From positions 434,001-498,000 of the forward strand of contig NZ_SSNL01000005.1 in the NCBI RefSeq assembly GCF_007004735.1: DNA of 64,000 nt. Reading direction: 5' to 3'. A model generated the notes under the pieces. That model ran no database searches. It saw only the letters and a program-made list of their open reading frames with translations, and had not been told where the DNA came from. This DNA comes from Salinigranum halophilum. Lineage in GTDB: Archaea > Halobacteriota > Halobacteria > Halobacteriales > Haloferacaceae. The first letter of the stretch is position 1; the number at the start of each line of letters is the position of its first letter. Positions 46,337-54,865 of the stretch are shown here, piece after piece. The translations under genes were made by a program, and so were the position numbers.

Positions 46337-47392
46337 ATGGCTCGAGTAGCACGCCAAGAGCGAGCGACGCTTCCGGCCGGGGTACCTGCAAAGGCCACGC
46401 CACAACACGAGAAGCCCGGACTCCGGCCGGCGGATAGAACGGCCGAAACGGATGTCTCGTGGCCACCGACTCCCGACCATATCCAGAGTATCAACACACA
46501 CCACGTGGTCGTCGTTTGTTCTAGGAGCATCGATTTCCCACATCTTGAGCATACGAACGCGTGTTACACCGCGCTTGAGCGGATTGTGGGGTCGTATTCA
46601 GACGAAACCCTCGGCCTCGAGACCGTGCTGTCAGAAGTCGAGCGGCGATGGGATTCGCCGCGGCCCGGGCGCTGTCGAGGCGGTGTCATCGCCGGTGATA
46701 CGTGTATCCAGACGCATACGAAGATACCTACAGCGTTCCTCGAAGACGTGGCGGCAGCCAAGCAATTCGTCCAGTCGTTGCCGGCGGACCTCACCAGATA
46801 CGGAATGTCACCCTATGAGTGCCGTGCGGCACTCTGTTGGCCAGTCCAGCCAGGCCACTTCTACGTTGAGTACGAGTATCAGAGCGAGAATCACTTCGGT
46901 GGAGAACGCGAGCAGTTGGCATTCGGGCTCCTCTTGTCCGATCCGCTGTTCGACGACTCACTGGTCCGGGAGTTTTTTGCTGCACTCGACGTCGATCCAC
47001 CCCTGTACCAGCGACAGTGGCCGTACCAGGTGCTCGTCGTGCAGGGAGGGTCCGAGGGCGTTCCGGTCGAGCCCATCGCGACCAGGGGGAACGACACGGA
47101 TGAGAGCCGACGGCTGCTCCACGCGGAGAACCCACTCTACGGTGTCAATCAAGATGACCTCCGAGTGAAAACGAGGACCGATGCATCGGGGCCGCCGACC
47201 ACGACGCAACAGCTATCGATGGAGTGCTACCGTCCGCTCCAACACATCGACTCGCTTGGGTACGATAAAAAGACAGACTCGTCGCATCTCGAGACGCACC
47301 ACCTCGACGAAATCACCGTCATCAATCCACCGGGATTCAATTCGATGTGGGTCAACGCTTCACTTGACACGATTTATTCACGATATGGGTAA
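46337..47392 (+). CDS. Island protein of unknown function
   Basis: A 351-residue protein, starting MARVARQERATLPAG. I place the start at 46337 because the TATA box is centred 27 nt upstream, giving a leaderless transcript; an ATG at 46328 is in frame. No family is recognised. The sequence is mixed alpha/beta and slightly acidic, with GGVIAGDTCIQTHTKIPTAFLED and FYVEYEYQSENHFGG as distinctive stretches. After the TAA, the same frame stays open for 61 codons (to 47578) with protein-like composition, so the gene may have lost its 3' end to a nonsense mutation. Confidence 0.5.
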   Translation: MARVARQERATLPAGVPAKATPQHEKPGLRPADRTAETDVSWPPTPDHIQSINTHHVVVVCSRSIDFPHLEHTNACYTALERIVGSYSDETLGLETVLSEVERRWDSPRPGRCRGGVIAGDTCIQTHTKIPTAFLEDVAAAKQFVQSLPADLTRYGMSPYECRAALCWPVQPGHFYVEYEYQSENHFGGEREQLAFGLLLSDPLFDDSLVREFFAALDVDPPLYQRQWPYQVLVVQGGSEGVPVEPIATRGNDTDESRRLLHAENPLYGVNQDDLRVKTRTDASGPPTTTQQLSMECYRPLQHIDSLGYDKKTDSSHLETHHLDEITVINPPGFNSMWVNASLDTIYSRYG

Positions 47393-47614
47393 ATCGATGT
47401 AGGAGACAACGAATTCCCAGACACGCGCGGCATCGACGAGCTCCTCAAATACGAATTCGTCGTCGCACTCACTGTGCAACATGGAGGACCAGATCGAGTA
47501 TATTGTGATGATATTTCAGCGGCACTACAGTGGATGAAAATCATATTTGTCAGAATTAAGTCATCTTATCCTAACTAACCGAGTCTTGTACTACGGATAG
47601 CCATAATTGAGCAA

Positions 47615-47968
47615 TCAGGAAAGACGCTTGATAAATTGTTTGACAGCCCTGCAAGCCGCTTCGGCGTCAGATGTCGAGCGGGAGAAGTCAGAACTGATAG
47701 GTTCTGTGAACCCGGGGCGATGGTAGTCAGGGCCAGCCGTCTCGCTAGCTTCTATATGCCACTTGCCGTCAAGATACTGGAGTGAAACGACTCGTATCGG
47801 CACGTCAGTGCCAACGAGTGAGACGTCTTCAAGATTCCATGAATATTCGTCATCAGCCATCTCTCGAACCCACTGATAGCTATCCTTGTCGAGCCGGGTT
47901 CGTTCCCAGTGACAGTCGTTCTCTTCGATACTCTGGGGAGGTAGGTCAACGTCATCTTCGGTCGACAT
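47615..47968 (-). CDS. Small island protein of unknown function
   Basis: A 117-residue acidic protein, MSTEDDVDLPPQSIEEND, with a single mixed domain (YQWVREMADDEYSWNLEDVSLVG, VRVVSLQYLDGKWHIEAS) and a C-terminal helix. The start is chosen at the ATG giving the acidic start typical of haloarchaea. No family recognised. It lies tail-to-tail with the preceding unknown gene. Confidence 0.5.
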   Translation of the reverse strand: MSTEDDVDLPPQSIEENDCHWERTRLDKDSYQWVREMADDEYSWNLEDVSLVGTDVPIRVVSLQYLDGKWHIEASETAGPDYHRPGFTEPISSDFSRSTSDAEAACRAVKQFIKRLS

Positions 47969-48102
47969 ACCCCAAGACACAGGTCGGAGCAGCTAAATAA
48001 TGTAGGCCGGTGTGTCCGACTTATTGACCTCAGTTGAGACACAGGTCAGTCAATCATATAACTGAACTCGTCTATAAAGTGGCCCCGTGGAGAGATATAA
48101 CA

Positions 48103-48183
48103 GTGCCTGATGATTTGAATGACTTCGCCCGCTGCGCCACTACCGAGAACGCCAAGGGTACGCTAAGTTCCGAACTACTTTGA
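48103..48183 (+). CDS. Possible leaderless micro-ORF upstream of the methyltransferase
   Basis: A 26-codon frame from GTG (PDDLNDFARCATTENAKGTL...) preceded by a TATA element TCTATAAAG about 25 nt upstream. It ends 25 nt before the methyltransferase ATG. It may be a small protein or a leader peptide; the promoter supports transcription, not translation. Confidence 0.25.
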   Translation: MPDDLNDFARCATTENAKGTLSSELL

Positions 48184-48208
48184 CGACCCCTACACAACCA
48201 CGTGAATA

Positions 48209-49555
48209 ATGGAAGATCGGCCGTCCGCGATCGATCTATTCTGTGGGGCAGGAGGTCTCACACAGGGACTCCGAGACGCGGATTTCGATGTCTGCTGGGC
48301 GATTGATTGTGATTCTGCTGCAGTAGAAACCTACCGACGAAACCACGGCAATCACGTAGTTGAAAAAGATATTCGTGAAACTGACCCGGGGATAGACGGA
48401 CCCGACATCGAACCAAGGGTACTCGACCTTGTGGCAGGTGGACCCCCATGTCCCTCCTTCTCTACTATTGGACGAGCAAAACTTGGTTCGCTGGAAAACA
48501 GATCGACCGAGGAAGACGACAGGAACATTCTCTACCGTGACTTCCTCCGGTACGTCGACTATTTCGAGCCCGCAGCCTTCATCATGGAGAACGTTCCGGG
48601 CCTGCTCAATGATACCGCGGTCGTCGAAACAGACACGATTCAGCAGTCGCTACCGACGTTCTCAGCGTCTACTGGGGAACCGGTCGGCAAGGAAACCCCA
48701 GTCCCCGAGATTATCCTCGAAGAGATGAGGGCACTCGGATATCACGCGGATTGGGAAATGGTCGACGCAGCTGACTACGGGGTTCCCCAGCATCGAAAGC
48801 GGGTTTTCTTCATCGGAACACGTGAGGGAGACAGCCTACCGGACCTCAATCAATGGGAAACACACCGTGAACCGAAGAACAAGACAGAGCGAACCATGCA
48901 GGTCCGGAGTAGCCCCGGGGCGTTCAAAGAATCCTCTCAGACTACGTTCAATACGGAGCCAGCAGTTCCACCTTTCAACCGAGGTGACACGGCCAAGCGA
49001 CCGTATGTGACTGTCGCGGACGCAATCATGGACCTGCCTCCGGTCTCACCTAGTGGAGAGATGCCGCCGAGAGAAGCGACGGAATACACCCTCCCCCCGG
49101 TTTCACCATATCAGGAATGGCTACGCGATATCCTGGAGGATGAAGACTGGGACGATCAACCGCTACGGAACCACAGTTGTCGGTGGCACAACCATCTGGA
49201 CCTCTCTATCTACAAACTGCTCGGGCATGGTGTCGGATGGAATATCGGGGACGTAAGCCAGGAGCTCCAGCCCTACCGCGATGATGTCTTCCCAGACAAG
49301 TACAAGAAACAGAATCCCTCCAAGCCGGCGTCAACCATTCTTGCACACATCCAGAAGGACGGCCACATGTTTATTCACCCCACTGAAGCCCGATCGCTCA
49401 CTGTCCGAGAGGCCGCCCGGTTGCAGTCATTTCGTGATTCATACTGGTTTCCGGAGAGCAGGACGAACGCGTATCGGCTTGTCGGAAACGCCGTGCCTCC
49501 ACGATTGGCACACGCTGTAGGCCATGCGACTAGAGAAGAAGTTCTCGAGTGTTAG
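48209..49555 (+). CDS. C5-cytosine DNA methyltransferase
   Basis: A 448-residue DNA (cytosine-5) methyltransferase. Motif I IDLFCGAGGLTQG (about 8-20), motif IV with catalytic C81 in GGPPCPSF (77-84), motif VI ENVPG (127-131), motif VIII HRKRVFFIG, motif IX REAARLQSF, motif X GNAVPP. The region between motifs VIII and IX is long, where target recognition lies. In DISARM class 2 a C5 methyltransferase (drmMII) marks self DNA; here it lies beside drmD/drmMI genes, so either role is possible. It converges on the CBS-HEPN gene, the stops being 8 nt apart. Confidence 0.92.
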   Translation: MEDRPSAIDLFCGAGGLTQGLRDADFDVCWAIDCDSAAVETYRRNHGNHVVEKDIRETDPGIDGPDIEPRVLDLVAGGPPCPSFSTIGRAKLGSLENRSTEEDDRNILYRDFLRYVDYFEPAAFIMENVPGLLNDTAVVETDTIQQSLPTFSASTGEPVGKETPVPEIILEEMRALGYHADWEMVDAADYGVPQHRKRVFFIGTREGDSLPDLNQWETHREPKNKTERTMQVRSSPGAFKESSQTTFNTEPAVPPFNRGDTAKRPYVTVADAIMDLPPVSPSGEMPPREATEYTLPPVSPYQEWLRDILEDEDWDDQPLRNHSCRWHNHLDLSIYKLLGHGVGWNIGDVSQELQPYRDDVFPDKYKKQNPSKPASTILAHIQKDGHMFIHPTEARSLTVREAARLQSFRDSYWFPESRTNAYRLVGNAVPPRLAHAVGHATREEVLEC

Positions 49556-49563
49556 GTCAGGGA

Positions 49564-50325
49564 CTATCGAGGACGTGGATTATCGGCGACAGCGGTGATG
49601 TATCCGTGGGCAAATTCGATTATATCAAGATCAAGCTCGCTCCGGTCTTCGATACGGAAGTGGAAGAGACGATTGCGGTGTTCTCCAATGCGGCTGACCA
49701 GCTGTCGAACGAAATCCTGCCGCTCGTGAAAGAACTCGTCGAACCCGTCGTTCCAGTTTTTTGAAATTAGGAATTCGTAGTGACTGAAGCTGCACTCGTC
49801 GAGGCTCTCAACGAGACGTAGATGGTCAGACTCCGAGGAGAGATCTCTCAACACCGCTGGAACCTCGTCGCCATAGACATCCCGAATGATGCTACGGATT
49901 GCGTTCTCAATGCCCTCGATCAGAAGAAAGGGCTGGGTGGACTCCCTCCAGAATTCGCGGATATCGTAGTCAGTAACAATTCTGTATCCGTCCGGGGAGT
50001 CCACGAGTACGTATGAGCGTTCGCCAAGAATGCTGAACAGAGTATTGAACTCATCATCGTGGTCGACTATCCGTGGCTTTTCGACTGCGAGTTCTGCTGT
50101 CCGGTTGCTCAGTCTCTTTGGCGAGTCGAACAGTTCGTCAGTTGCGAGCAACGCTCTTGCAATCGACTGATACGATACAGCGCCGATGAGTTCACCACTG
50201 CGGGTGATTCCAACCTGAGAGTACTGCCGTGCCAGCATTAGTTCGATTACGTCCCGCAGGTTTGTCTCCGCAGTAACCGTCTCAAAAGAGGGGGCGTCGA
50301 TCTCACCAACTGTATCAAACACCAT
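49564..50325 (-). CDS. CBS-domain protein fused to HEPN domain
   Basis: A 253-residue protein. Residues about 5-125 are a CBS pair (LRDVIELMLARQYSQVGITRSGELIGAVSY and SILGERSYVLVDSPDGYRIVTDYDI), which usually binds adenosine nucleotides. Residues about 130-250 are helical and contain EHRNRLFH, R217-N218-x3-H222, the RN(x3)H motif of HEPN ribonucleases, in the usual position on the last but one helix. Fusion of a nucleotide sensor with a HEPN RNase, in a defence island, points to abortive-type defence or regulation; there is no such known DISARM component. Confidence 0.75.
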   Translation of the reverse strand: MVFDTVGEIDAPSFETVTAETNLRDVIELMLARQYSQVGITRSGELIGAVSYQSIARALLATDELFDSPKRLSNRTAELAVEKPRIVDHDDEFNTLFSILGERSYVLVDSPDGYRIVTDYDIREFWRESTQPFLLIEGIENAIRSIIRDVYGDEVPAVLRDLSSESDHLRLVESLDECSFSHYEFLISKNWNDGFDEFFHERQDFVRQLVSRIGEHRNRLFHFRIEDRSELDLDIIEFAHGYITAVADNPRPR

Positions 50326-50390
50326 AGGGTATACATGAACTCCGTTCAGGAAAATATGAACGGGTCCCTGACATAGTCGTCTCGGATGAG

Positions 50391-50561
50391 TTACACAAGC
50401 AATTGATCAATGCGTTCATACTGGCGTTCATCTGGAAGTGACCGATTCACGAAGAGGAGTTGTCTAGCCCGCACGAATTGGCAGTACTCTCGCAAGAATT
50501 ATTCGAACAGGTATCCGAGTTGCAACGATGTTATATACGATTGCGTGTGGAAATCGTCAAA
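50391..50561 (-). pseudogene. Relic of an unknown gene downstream of drmD
   Basis: On the minus strand the frame carries LFDDFHTQSYITSLQLGYLFE, stop, FLREYCQFVRARQLLFVNRS, LPDERQYERIDQLLV, stop. The composition is protein-like and there is one in-frame stop and no start, so it looks like the decayed 3' half of a gene that once followed drmD. I do not recognise it. Confidence 0.35.
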
Positions 50562-50591
50562 TAAAATTCAACAGACAACTGGGTTCTGTGG

Positions 50592-53534
50592 CTAATTCTC
50601 AAAGGCGTCGATAACGGCGGCCATGTTGATGAGCTCCGGCTCGTCAGGAATCACCTGCTCTTCCTCTTCAAGCCTCGCCAGCTCTGCATCCCGTTCTTTC
50701 TTTAATTCCTTGAGCTGGCTCTGTGCTTTCGCGAGAACGATGCGCATGTCTTCATCCGGCTGTGTGTCCCGTTCTTCGAAACGCTCGATCCGGTCCTCGA
50801 GGTCGTCGATACGGTACTCGAAGTATTTCTGTGTGTGCTCGCGTCGAATGCGGGCCTCTCGCTGTCGGTCTTCTCGTGCCTCGGCTGCCAGATTCTCTAT
50901 AACCTCCCAAGCGACAGCCTCTGCACGATCCACGAGATCGTCAGAACACGCAGAAATCACTTCGACTGCGGGATAATCGTTGGCGGCGGAAGGCGGGAGG
51001 CCACCGGTGATGTTGATGTTGCCAGTCTTCTCATCACCGTCTGGTGTCACGTAGACTTGGACGAGGCGCTCAGTGACTGTGTCGCCTGTCCCAGAGAGAT
51101 ATCCCACCCGGAAGTGGCAGAGTAATCCCGGTGTTGCCAAGTCTCTTCCGCCAGTCAGGACGGCCGTCTGTCCACCGACTGCGTCACTGTCGAGACAGAA
51201 CTGCATCATCGACCGCACGACTGGGTGGTCAAGGGCGATGAATTCGAGTGACTCGTCCTCAACAGCGTTCTTCCGGTCGAAGGTTGCGCCATCGTACCGG
51301 TCCTTCACTTCGCCCCCCGAGATCGGGTCTGGGACGACGAGGTCGAACACGTCGCCGCCGTCATCGGCGGGGCCGGACCGCACGTTGACAATCCGGCCAC
51401 CGAACTCGTTGCATACGGTCCGAACGAGGTACTCCACGTCCGCCTCGCTGATTGTGTCCTCTGCACTCTCGTCGATGATGTCGAGGATTTCCCGATCCTT
51501 CTCGCTCAGGTCGAAGCGGTCACGGATGAGCAACTCCTCGTCGACGCGGCGAACGGCTTCCTCCTGGTCTTCGACAATCGCGTCAAGATCTGCGGCGATT
51601 GAGTCCGTACCGTCGTTCTGAGCGATAGCGGTCATGATCTGCTCCTCGAGGTCGACGTTCTCCAGAACGAGCCCGAGGACATCCGAACTCATGCCCAGCG
51701 TTTCCTCGATCTCATCGAGCTTGTTCAACAGCAGTTCGAGGATGTCGCTCTCCCGTGTATCGTCGACGAACAGGTTCCGGATCTCGACCGTTCGTTCCTG
51801 CCCGTAGCGGTGGAGTCGACCGATGCGCTGGTCGATTCGCGTCGGATTCCACGGGAGATCGTAGTTGACCATGATGTGGGCGAACTGGAGGTTCAGCCCC
51901 TCGCGGGCGGCGTCCGTCGCCAGCATGATGTTGGCCTCCTTTTCGAACTTCTTCAGCTGGCGTCTCCGCTCGGGCTGTGAGAGGTCGCCATACACTTGAG
52001 CGACGTCGTGTTCGCTGAAGAGCCGGTCTCTGAGGTATTCCAGCGTGTCCGTGTACTCGGTGAAGATGAGGACCTTCTCGTCGGGGTCCTCGGCCAGCAC
52101 GCCGTCGACGAACTCGCGGAGCTGTTCGGCCTTGGTGTCGACGTCGATCGCCTTCGCTTGGTTGTAGAGGTCCCGGACGATTTGCAGCTCCTGTTTGACC
52201 TTCGCCGGATCACTGGATGCTGCCACGCTTCCGAGTTCCTCCTCGACCTTCTCCCGCTGGGCGTCGGTCAGCATCTCGGGGTCCTCGCGGTACTGCGGAA
52301 GGAGGCTCTTCGTGAGCTGAGACAGGTCGCCCGGATCCGCACCACCGGCCTGGATAGACTGCATCCGGTTCTTGAGCGACTTCCGGATGGCGTGAATCGA
52401 CGAGACGAGTCGCTTCTGGTAGAGGACCATCGCGAATCCCGCCGTGTCGTTGTCCTCTCTGTGGGCGAGGTTGTAGTGCTCCGTGATGTACTCAGTGACG
52501 TTCTCGTAGAGCTCCCGTTCCTCAGGCGTGAACGTGACCGGCAGCGTCTCGATGTTCTTCTCGGGGAACATCTTTGACCCGTCGGACTCGTACATCTCGC
52601 TCTTCAGCCGACGGATCATCAGGTCCCGAAGTCCCTCCTTGTTGACGTCGTGCTCGTCACGGAAGCGGTAGGGGTCCAACAGAGAGACCATGAAGTAGAA
52701 CTGATCGCGTTTCCCCTTATGGGGCGTCCCCGTCAGGAAGAGAAGCCCATCCGAGTTCTGCGACACTGCCTCGCCAACCCGGTAGCGCTCAGTCCTGTTG
52801 ATTCCACGCTTGCCCTCGCGGCGTGCCGTGAGGTGGTGAGATTCGTCGAAGATTGCGATGTCCCACTCTTCGTCCAGATTCTCCAGTGCCGCGAGCATGT
52901 CGTCCTGCTTCGCGAAGTCGATGGAGGTGATGATGCGGTCGTCGTGTGTCCAGACGTTTTTGTTCGGATGGGCACCGCGCTTCGCGTCGACGTAGTCGCG
53001 GTCGTACACGACGTAGTTGCTGTCGAACTTCTCGCGGAGTTCCTCCTGCCACTGGGTCGTAAGGGGCGCAGGCGCGACGATCAGCACTCTGTCGGCCTGC
53101 CCACGGGCAGCGAGTTCCTCGATGACGATGGCGGCCTCGATGGTCTTGCCGAGACCGACCTCGTCACCGATTAGATACCGGTGATTGTACGAGGTGAGGA
53201 TCTCGTAGGCGGCCTTCACCTGGTGTGGTGCGATGTCGATGCGGCTGCTCTCCAAGGTGACGAACCGGTCCTGCCGGTGGGCGAGGTCGAGTTCCGCAGC
53301 CCGAGAACGGAGATTGAAACGATCTGGTGCATCGAACTCACGGTTTGCGAGCAGCGTGTCGCTCCCCTCAACTTTGTCGACGACCGCGCTGGGGCGCTTG
53401 GTCTGTCCGCTATCGGTCAAGATCGTTAGCAAGCACTGCCCACTTGGGCGATGGTTAGCCTTTGCAACTTCCCCACTTCCGCCAGCGAAGCTTACGCGGT
53501 CGCCGACTTCGAATCCACATTCGCAGCTGGTCAC
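50592..53534 (-). CDS. drmD: SNF2-family helicase, DISARM DrmD-like
   Basis: A 980-residue SNF2/HepA-type ATPase. An N-terminal beta domain (about 1-60; GDRVSFAGGSGEV) is followed by Walker A GDEVGLGKT (123-131), the DEAH-like DESHH (230-234), a helicase C domain with LIFTEYTDTLEYLRD, TDAAREGLNLQ and motif VI RIDQRIGRLHRYGQ, and a C-terminal accessory domain with a coiled coil (about 900-965). In class 1 DISARM, drmD is such a helicase. It lies behind drmMI on the same strand with an inserted HNH gene between them; a diverged remnant of another drmD 5' end is on the far side. Confidence 0.88.
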   Translation of the reverse strand: MTSCECGFEVGDRVSFAGGSGEVAKANHRPSGQCLLTILTDSGQTKRPSAVVDKVEGSDTLLANREFDAPDRFNLRSRAAELDLAHRQDRFVTLESSRIDIAPHQVKAAYEILTSYNHRYLIGDEVGLGKTIEAAIVIEELAARGQADRVLIVAPAPLTTQWQEELREKFDSNYVVYDRDYVDAKRGAHPNKNVWTHDDRIITSIDFAKQDDMLAALENLDEEWDIAIFDESHHLTARREGKRGINRTERYRVGEAVSQNSDGLLFLTGTPHKGKRDQFYFMVSLLDPYRFRDEHDVNKEGLRDLMIRRLKSEMYESDGSKMFPEKNIETLPVTFTPEERELYENVTEYITEHYNLAHREDNDTAGFAMVLYQKRLVSSIHAIRKSLKNRMQSIQAGGADPGDLSQLTKSLLPQYREDPEMLTDAQREKVEEELGSVAASSDPAKVKQELQIVRDLYNQAKAIDVDTKAEQLREFVDGVLAEDPDEKVLIFTEYTDTLEYLRDRLFSEHDVAQVYGDLSQPERRRQLKKFEKEANIMLATDAAREGLNLQFAHIMVNYDLPWNPTRIDQRIGRLHRYGQERTVEIRNLFVDDTRESDILELLLNKLDEIEETLGMSSDVLGLVLENVDLEEQIMTAIAQNDGTDSIAADLDAIVEDQEEAVRRVDEELLIRDRFDLSEKDREILDIIDESAEDTISEADVEYLVRTVCNEFGGRIVNVRSGPADDGGDVFDLVVPDPISGGEVKDRYDGATFDRKNAVEDESLEFIALDHPVVRSMMQFCLDSDAVGGQTAVLTGGRDLATPGLLCHFRVGYLSGTGDTVTERLVQVYVTPDGDEKTGNINITGGLPPSAANDYPAVEVISACSDDLVDRAEAVAWEVIENLAAEAREDRQREARIRREHTQKYFEYRIDDLEDRIERFEERDTQPDEDMRIVLAKAQSQLKELKKERDAELARLEEEEQVIPDEPELINMAAVIDAFEN

Positions 53535-53639
53535 TGATAGGTACGATGTGACTCTCGGATTTAATATCTTTGCGGATAAATGCCGCCACAGTGCACCCAG
53601 TGTCCCGAATGACCATCCGTAAAACTCCTCCCGAGAATC

Positions 53640-54686
53640 ATGAATAGGGCGTTCAGAGTTGGCGAGCGATACCGAGACACGGGGAGTTTCAGGAACCCGG
53701 ATGACCAGTTTCTGCGCTGGATTCGTGGCCCACTGAGCAGTGGCATCAAAAACACGGGCGGGATTCGCGACCTTGGGACGGACCGCAGCGATGCTCCTTC
53801 AGCACTGGTACTGGTCTCGAACGACAAGGGTGTCTCTCAGCACGATGACCCGTGGGAAGACACGCTCGCAGTCGATTCGGGATACATCAGCTACTGGGGC
53901 GACGCCAAGGCGGAGAACCCCTACGACAAATCGAAACAGAACGAGAAAATCAAGGACGCGTTCGACAGGAAAGCGTCCGGCCGACGTGAGGAAGTCCCAC
54001 CGGTCCTCGTATTCCGGAAACCACAGTCTGGAACCGTCGAGTTCTGTGGGCTCTGTGTTCCTGACCACCTTGAGATCCGCTCCTATCAGGATGATTCAGG
54101 CACGCAGATTCCGAACTACCTCTTCCATTTCTCGATCCTCAACACGCAGTCTGTCCCGGTTTCCTGGCTCCACGACCGCGCACGGACGAACAGCTCTGCA
54201 AATGCCCCCGAGGTGTGGAAGCAGTGGGTTCGGACCGGAGACGTCAAGCAGTGGCCGACGGGGGAGCTCCTCGACTCCGTCGGTGGGACCATCCGACGCT
54301 ACGAGCAACCCGAAGTCGCCGTGAGCGACGCGTTCAGAGCTGAAACGTTTGAGCGATATGGTCGGGCGTGTACTCTGACCGACATCCGGGAGGAGACGCT
54401 GCTCGACCTAGCTCACGTGTTGCCCCGGAGCCAGCGGCCGGACCTCGCTGAGCATCCGGAGAACGTGTTCGTGCTGAACTCACTCCATCACCGGGCGTTC
54501 GACGCCCACCTCTTCACCATCGATAGCGAGTACAGGATTCGTGCCAGCCCCTCGTTCGATCCAGCTCATCCGTTCCTGAAACAGACGATCATCGACCGTC
54601 AGGGAGAGCGACTCACACTCCCACCCGATGCTCGAGTACAGTCTGCGTTCCTTGAAGAGTTGAATTCCAGTCTGTCTTGGCTGTAA
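53640..54686 (+). CDS. HNH endonuclease with putative modified-base reader domain
   Basis: A 348-residue protein. The N-terminal part (about 1-175; GYISYWGDAK, then RKPQSGTVEFCGLCVPDHLEI) resembles the SRA/PUA-like or AspBHI-type N-terminal domains which hold modified bases; the C-terminal part (about 238-300) is an HNH nuclease: CTLTDIR, LAHVLPRSQ with H259, N275/N280 and SLHHRAFD with H283-H284. Such architecture marks modification-dependent (type IV) restriction enzymes. It is divergent from drmD (105 nt apart) and points against drmMI, i.e. it is inserted in the DISARM operon. Confidence 0.7.
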   Translation: MNRAFRVGERYRDTGSFRNPDDQFLRWIRGPLSSGIKNTGGIRDLGTDRSDAPSALVLVSNDKGVSQHDDPWEDTLAVDSGYISYWGDAKAENPYDKSKQNEKIKDAFDRKASGRREEVPPVLVFRKPQSGTVEFCGLCVPDHLEIRSYQDDSGTQIPNYLFHFSILNTQSVPVSWLHDRARTNSSANAPEVWKQWVRTGDVKQWPTGELLDSVGGTIRRYEQPEVAVSDAFRAETFERYGRACTLTDIREETLLDLAHVLPRSQRPDLAEHPENVFVLNSLHHRAFDAHLFTIDSEYRIRASPSFDPAHPFLKQTIIDRQGERLTLPPDARVQSAFLEELNSSLSWL

Positions 54687-54704
54687 GCGAATCTCACCCT
54701 TTCT

Positions 54705-54850
54705 AGCTTGTCGACAACAGCGCTCGGGAGCTTGGTCTGTCCACTGTCGGTCAAGAACGTGAGCAGACACCTGCCACTCGATTGGTAGCTGACCTTTACA
54801 GCCTCGCACTTACCGCCAGCGAAGCTAACAGTCGCCGACCTCAAGTCCAC
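54705..54850 (-). pseudogene. Frameshifted remnant of a second drmD 5' end
   Basis: On the minus strand this 146-nt stretch encodes VSFAGGKCEAVKVSYQSS and RCLLTFLTDSGQTKLPSAVV, matching residues 14-57 of DrmD (30 of 44 positions identical by my count). At the start, GAC-CGC-GTA-AGC of drmD is GAC-TGT-TAG-C here: a 2-nt loss puts a stop in the native frame. It ends 15 nt from the stop of drmMI and breaks off next to the HNH stop. The divergence from the intact drmD argues against recent duplication. Confidence 0.8.
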
Positions 54851-54865
54851 AACCAGAGGCAGAGT

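Noticed and set aside
54599-54850. Complete small gene of 83 codons on the minus strand
   Set aside because: The first part is a drmD remnant in a shifted frame and the rest is the antisense of the HNH 3' end; not one functional protein.
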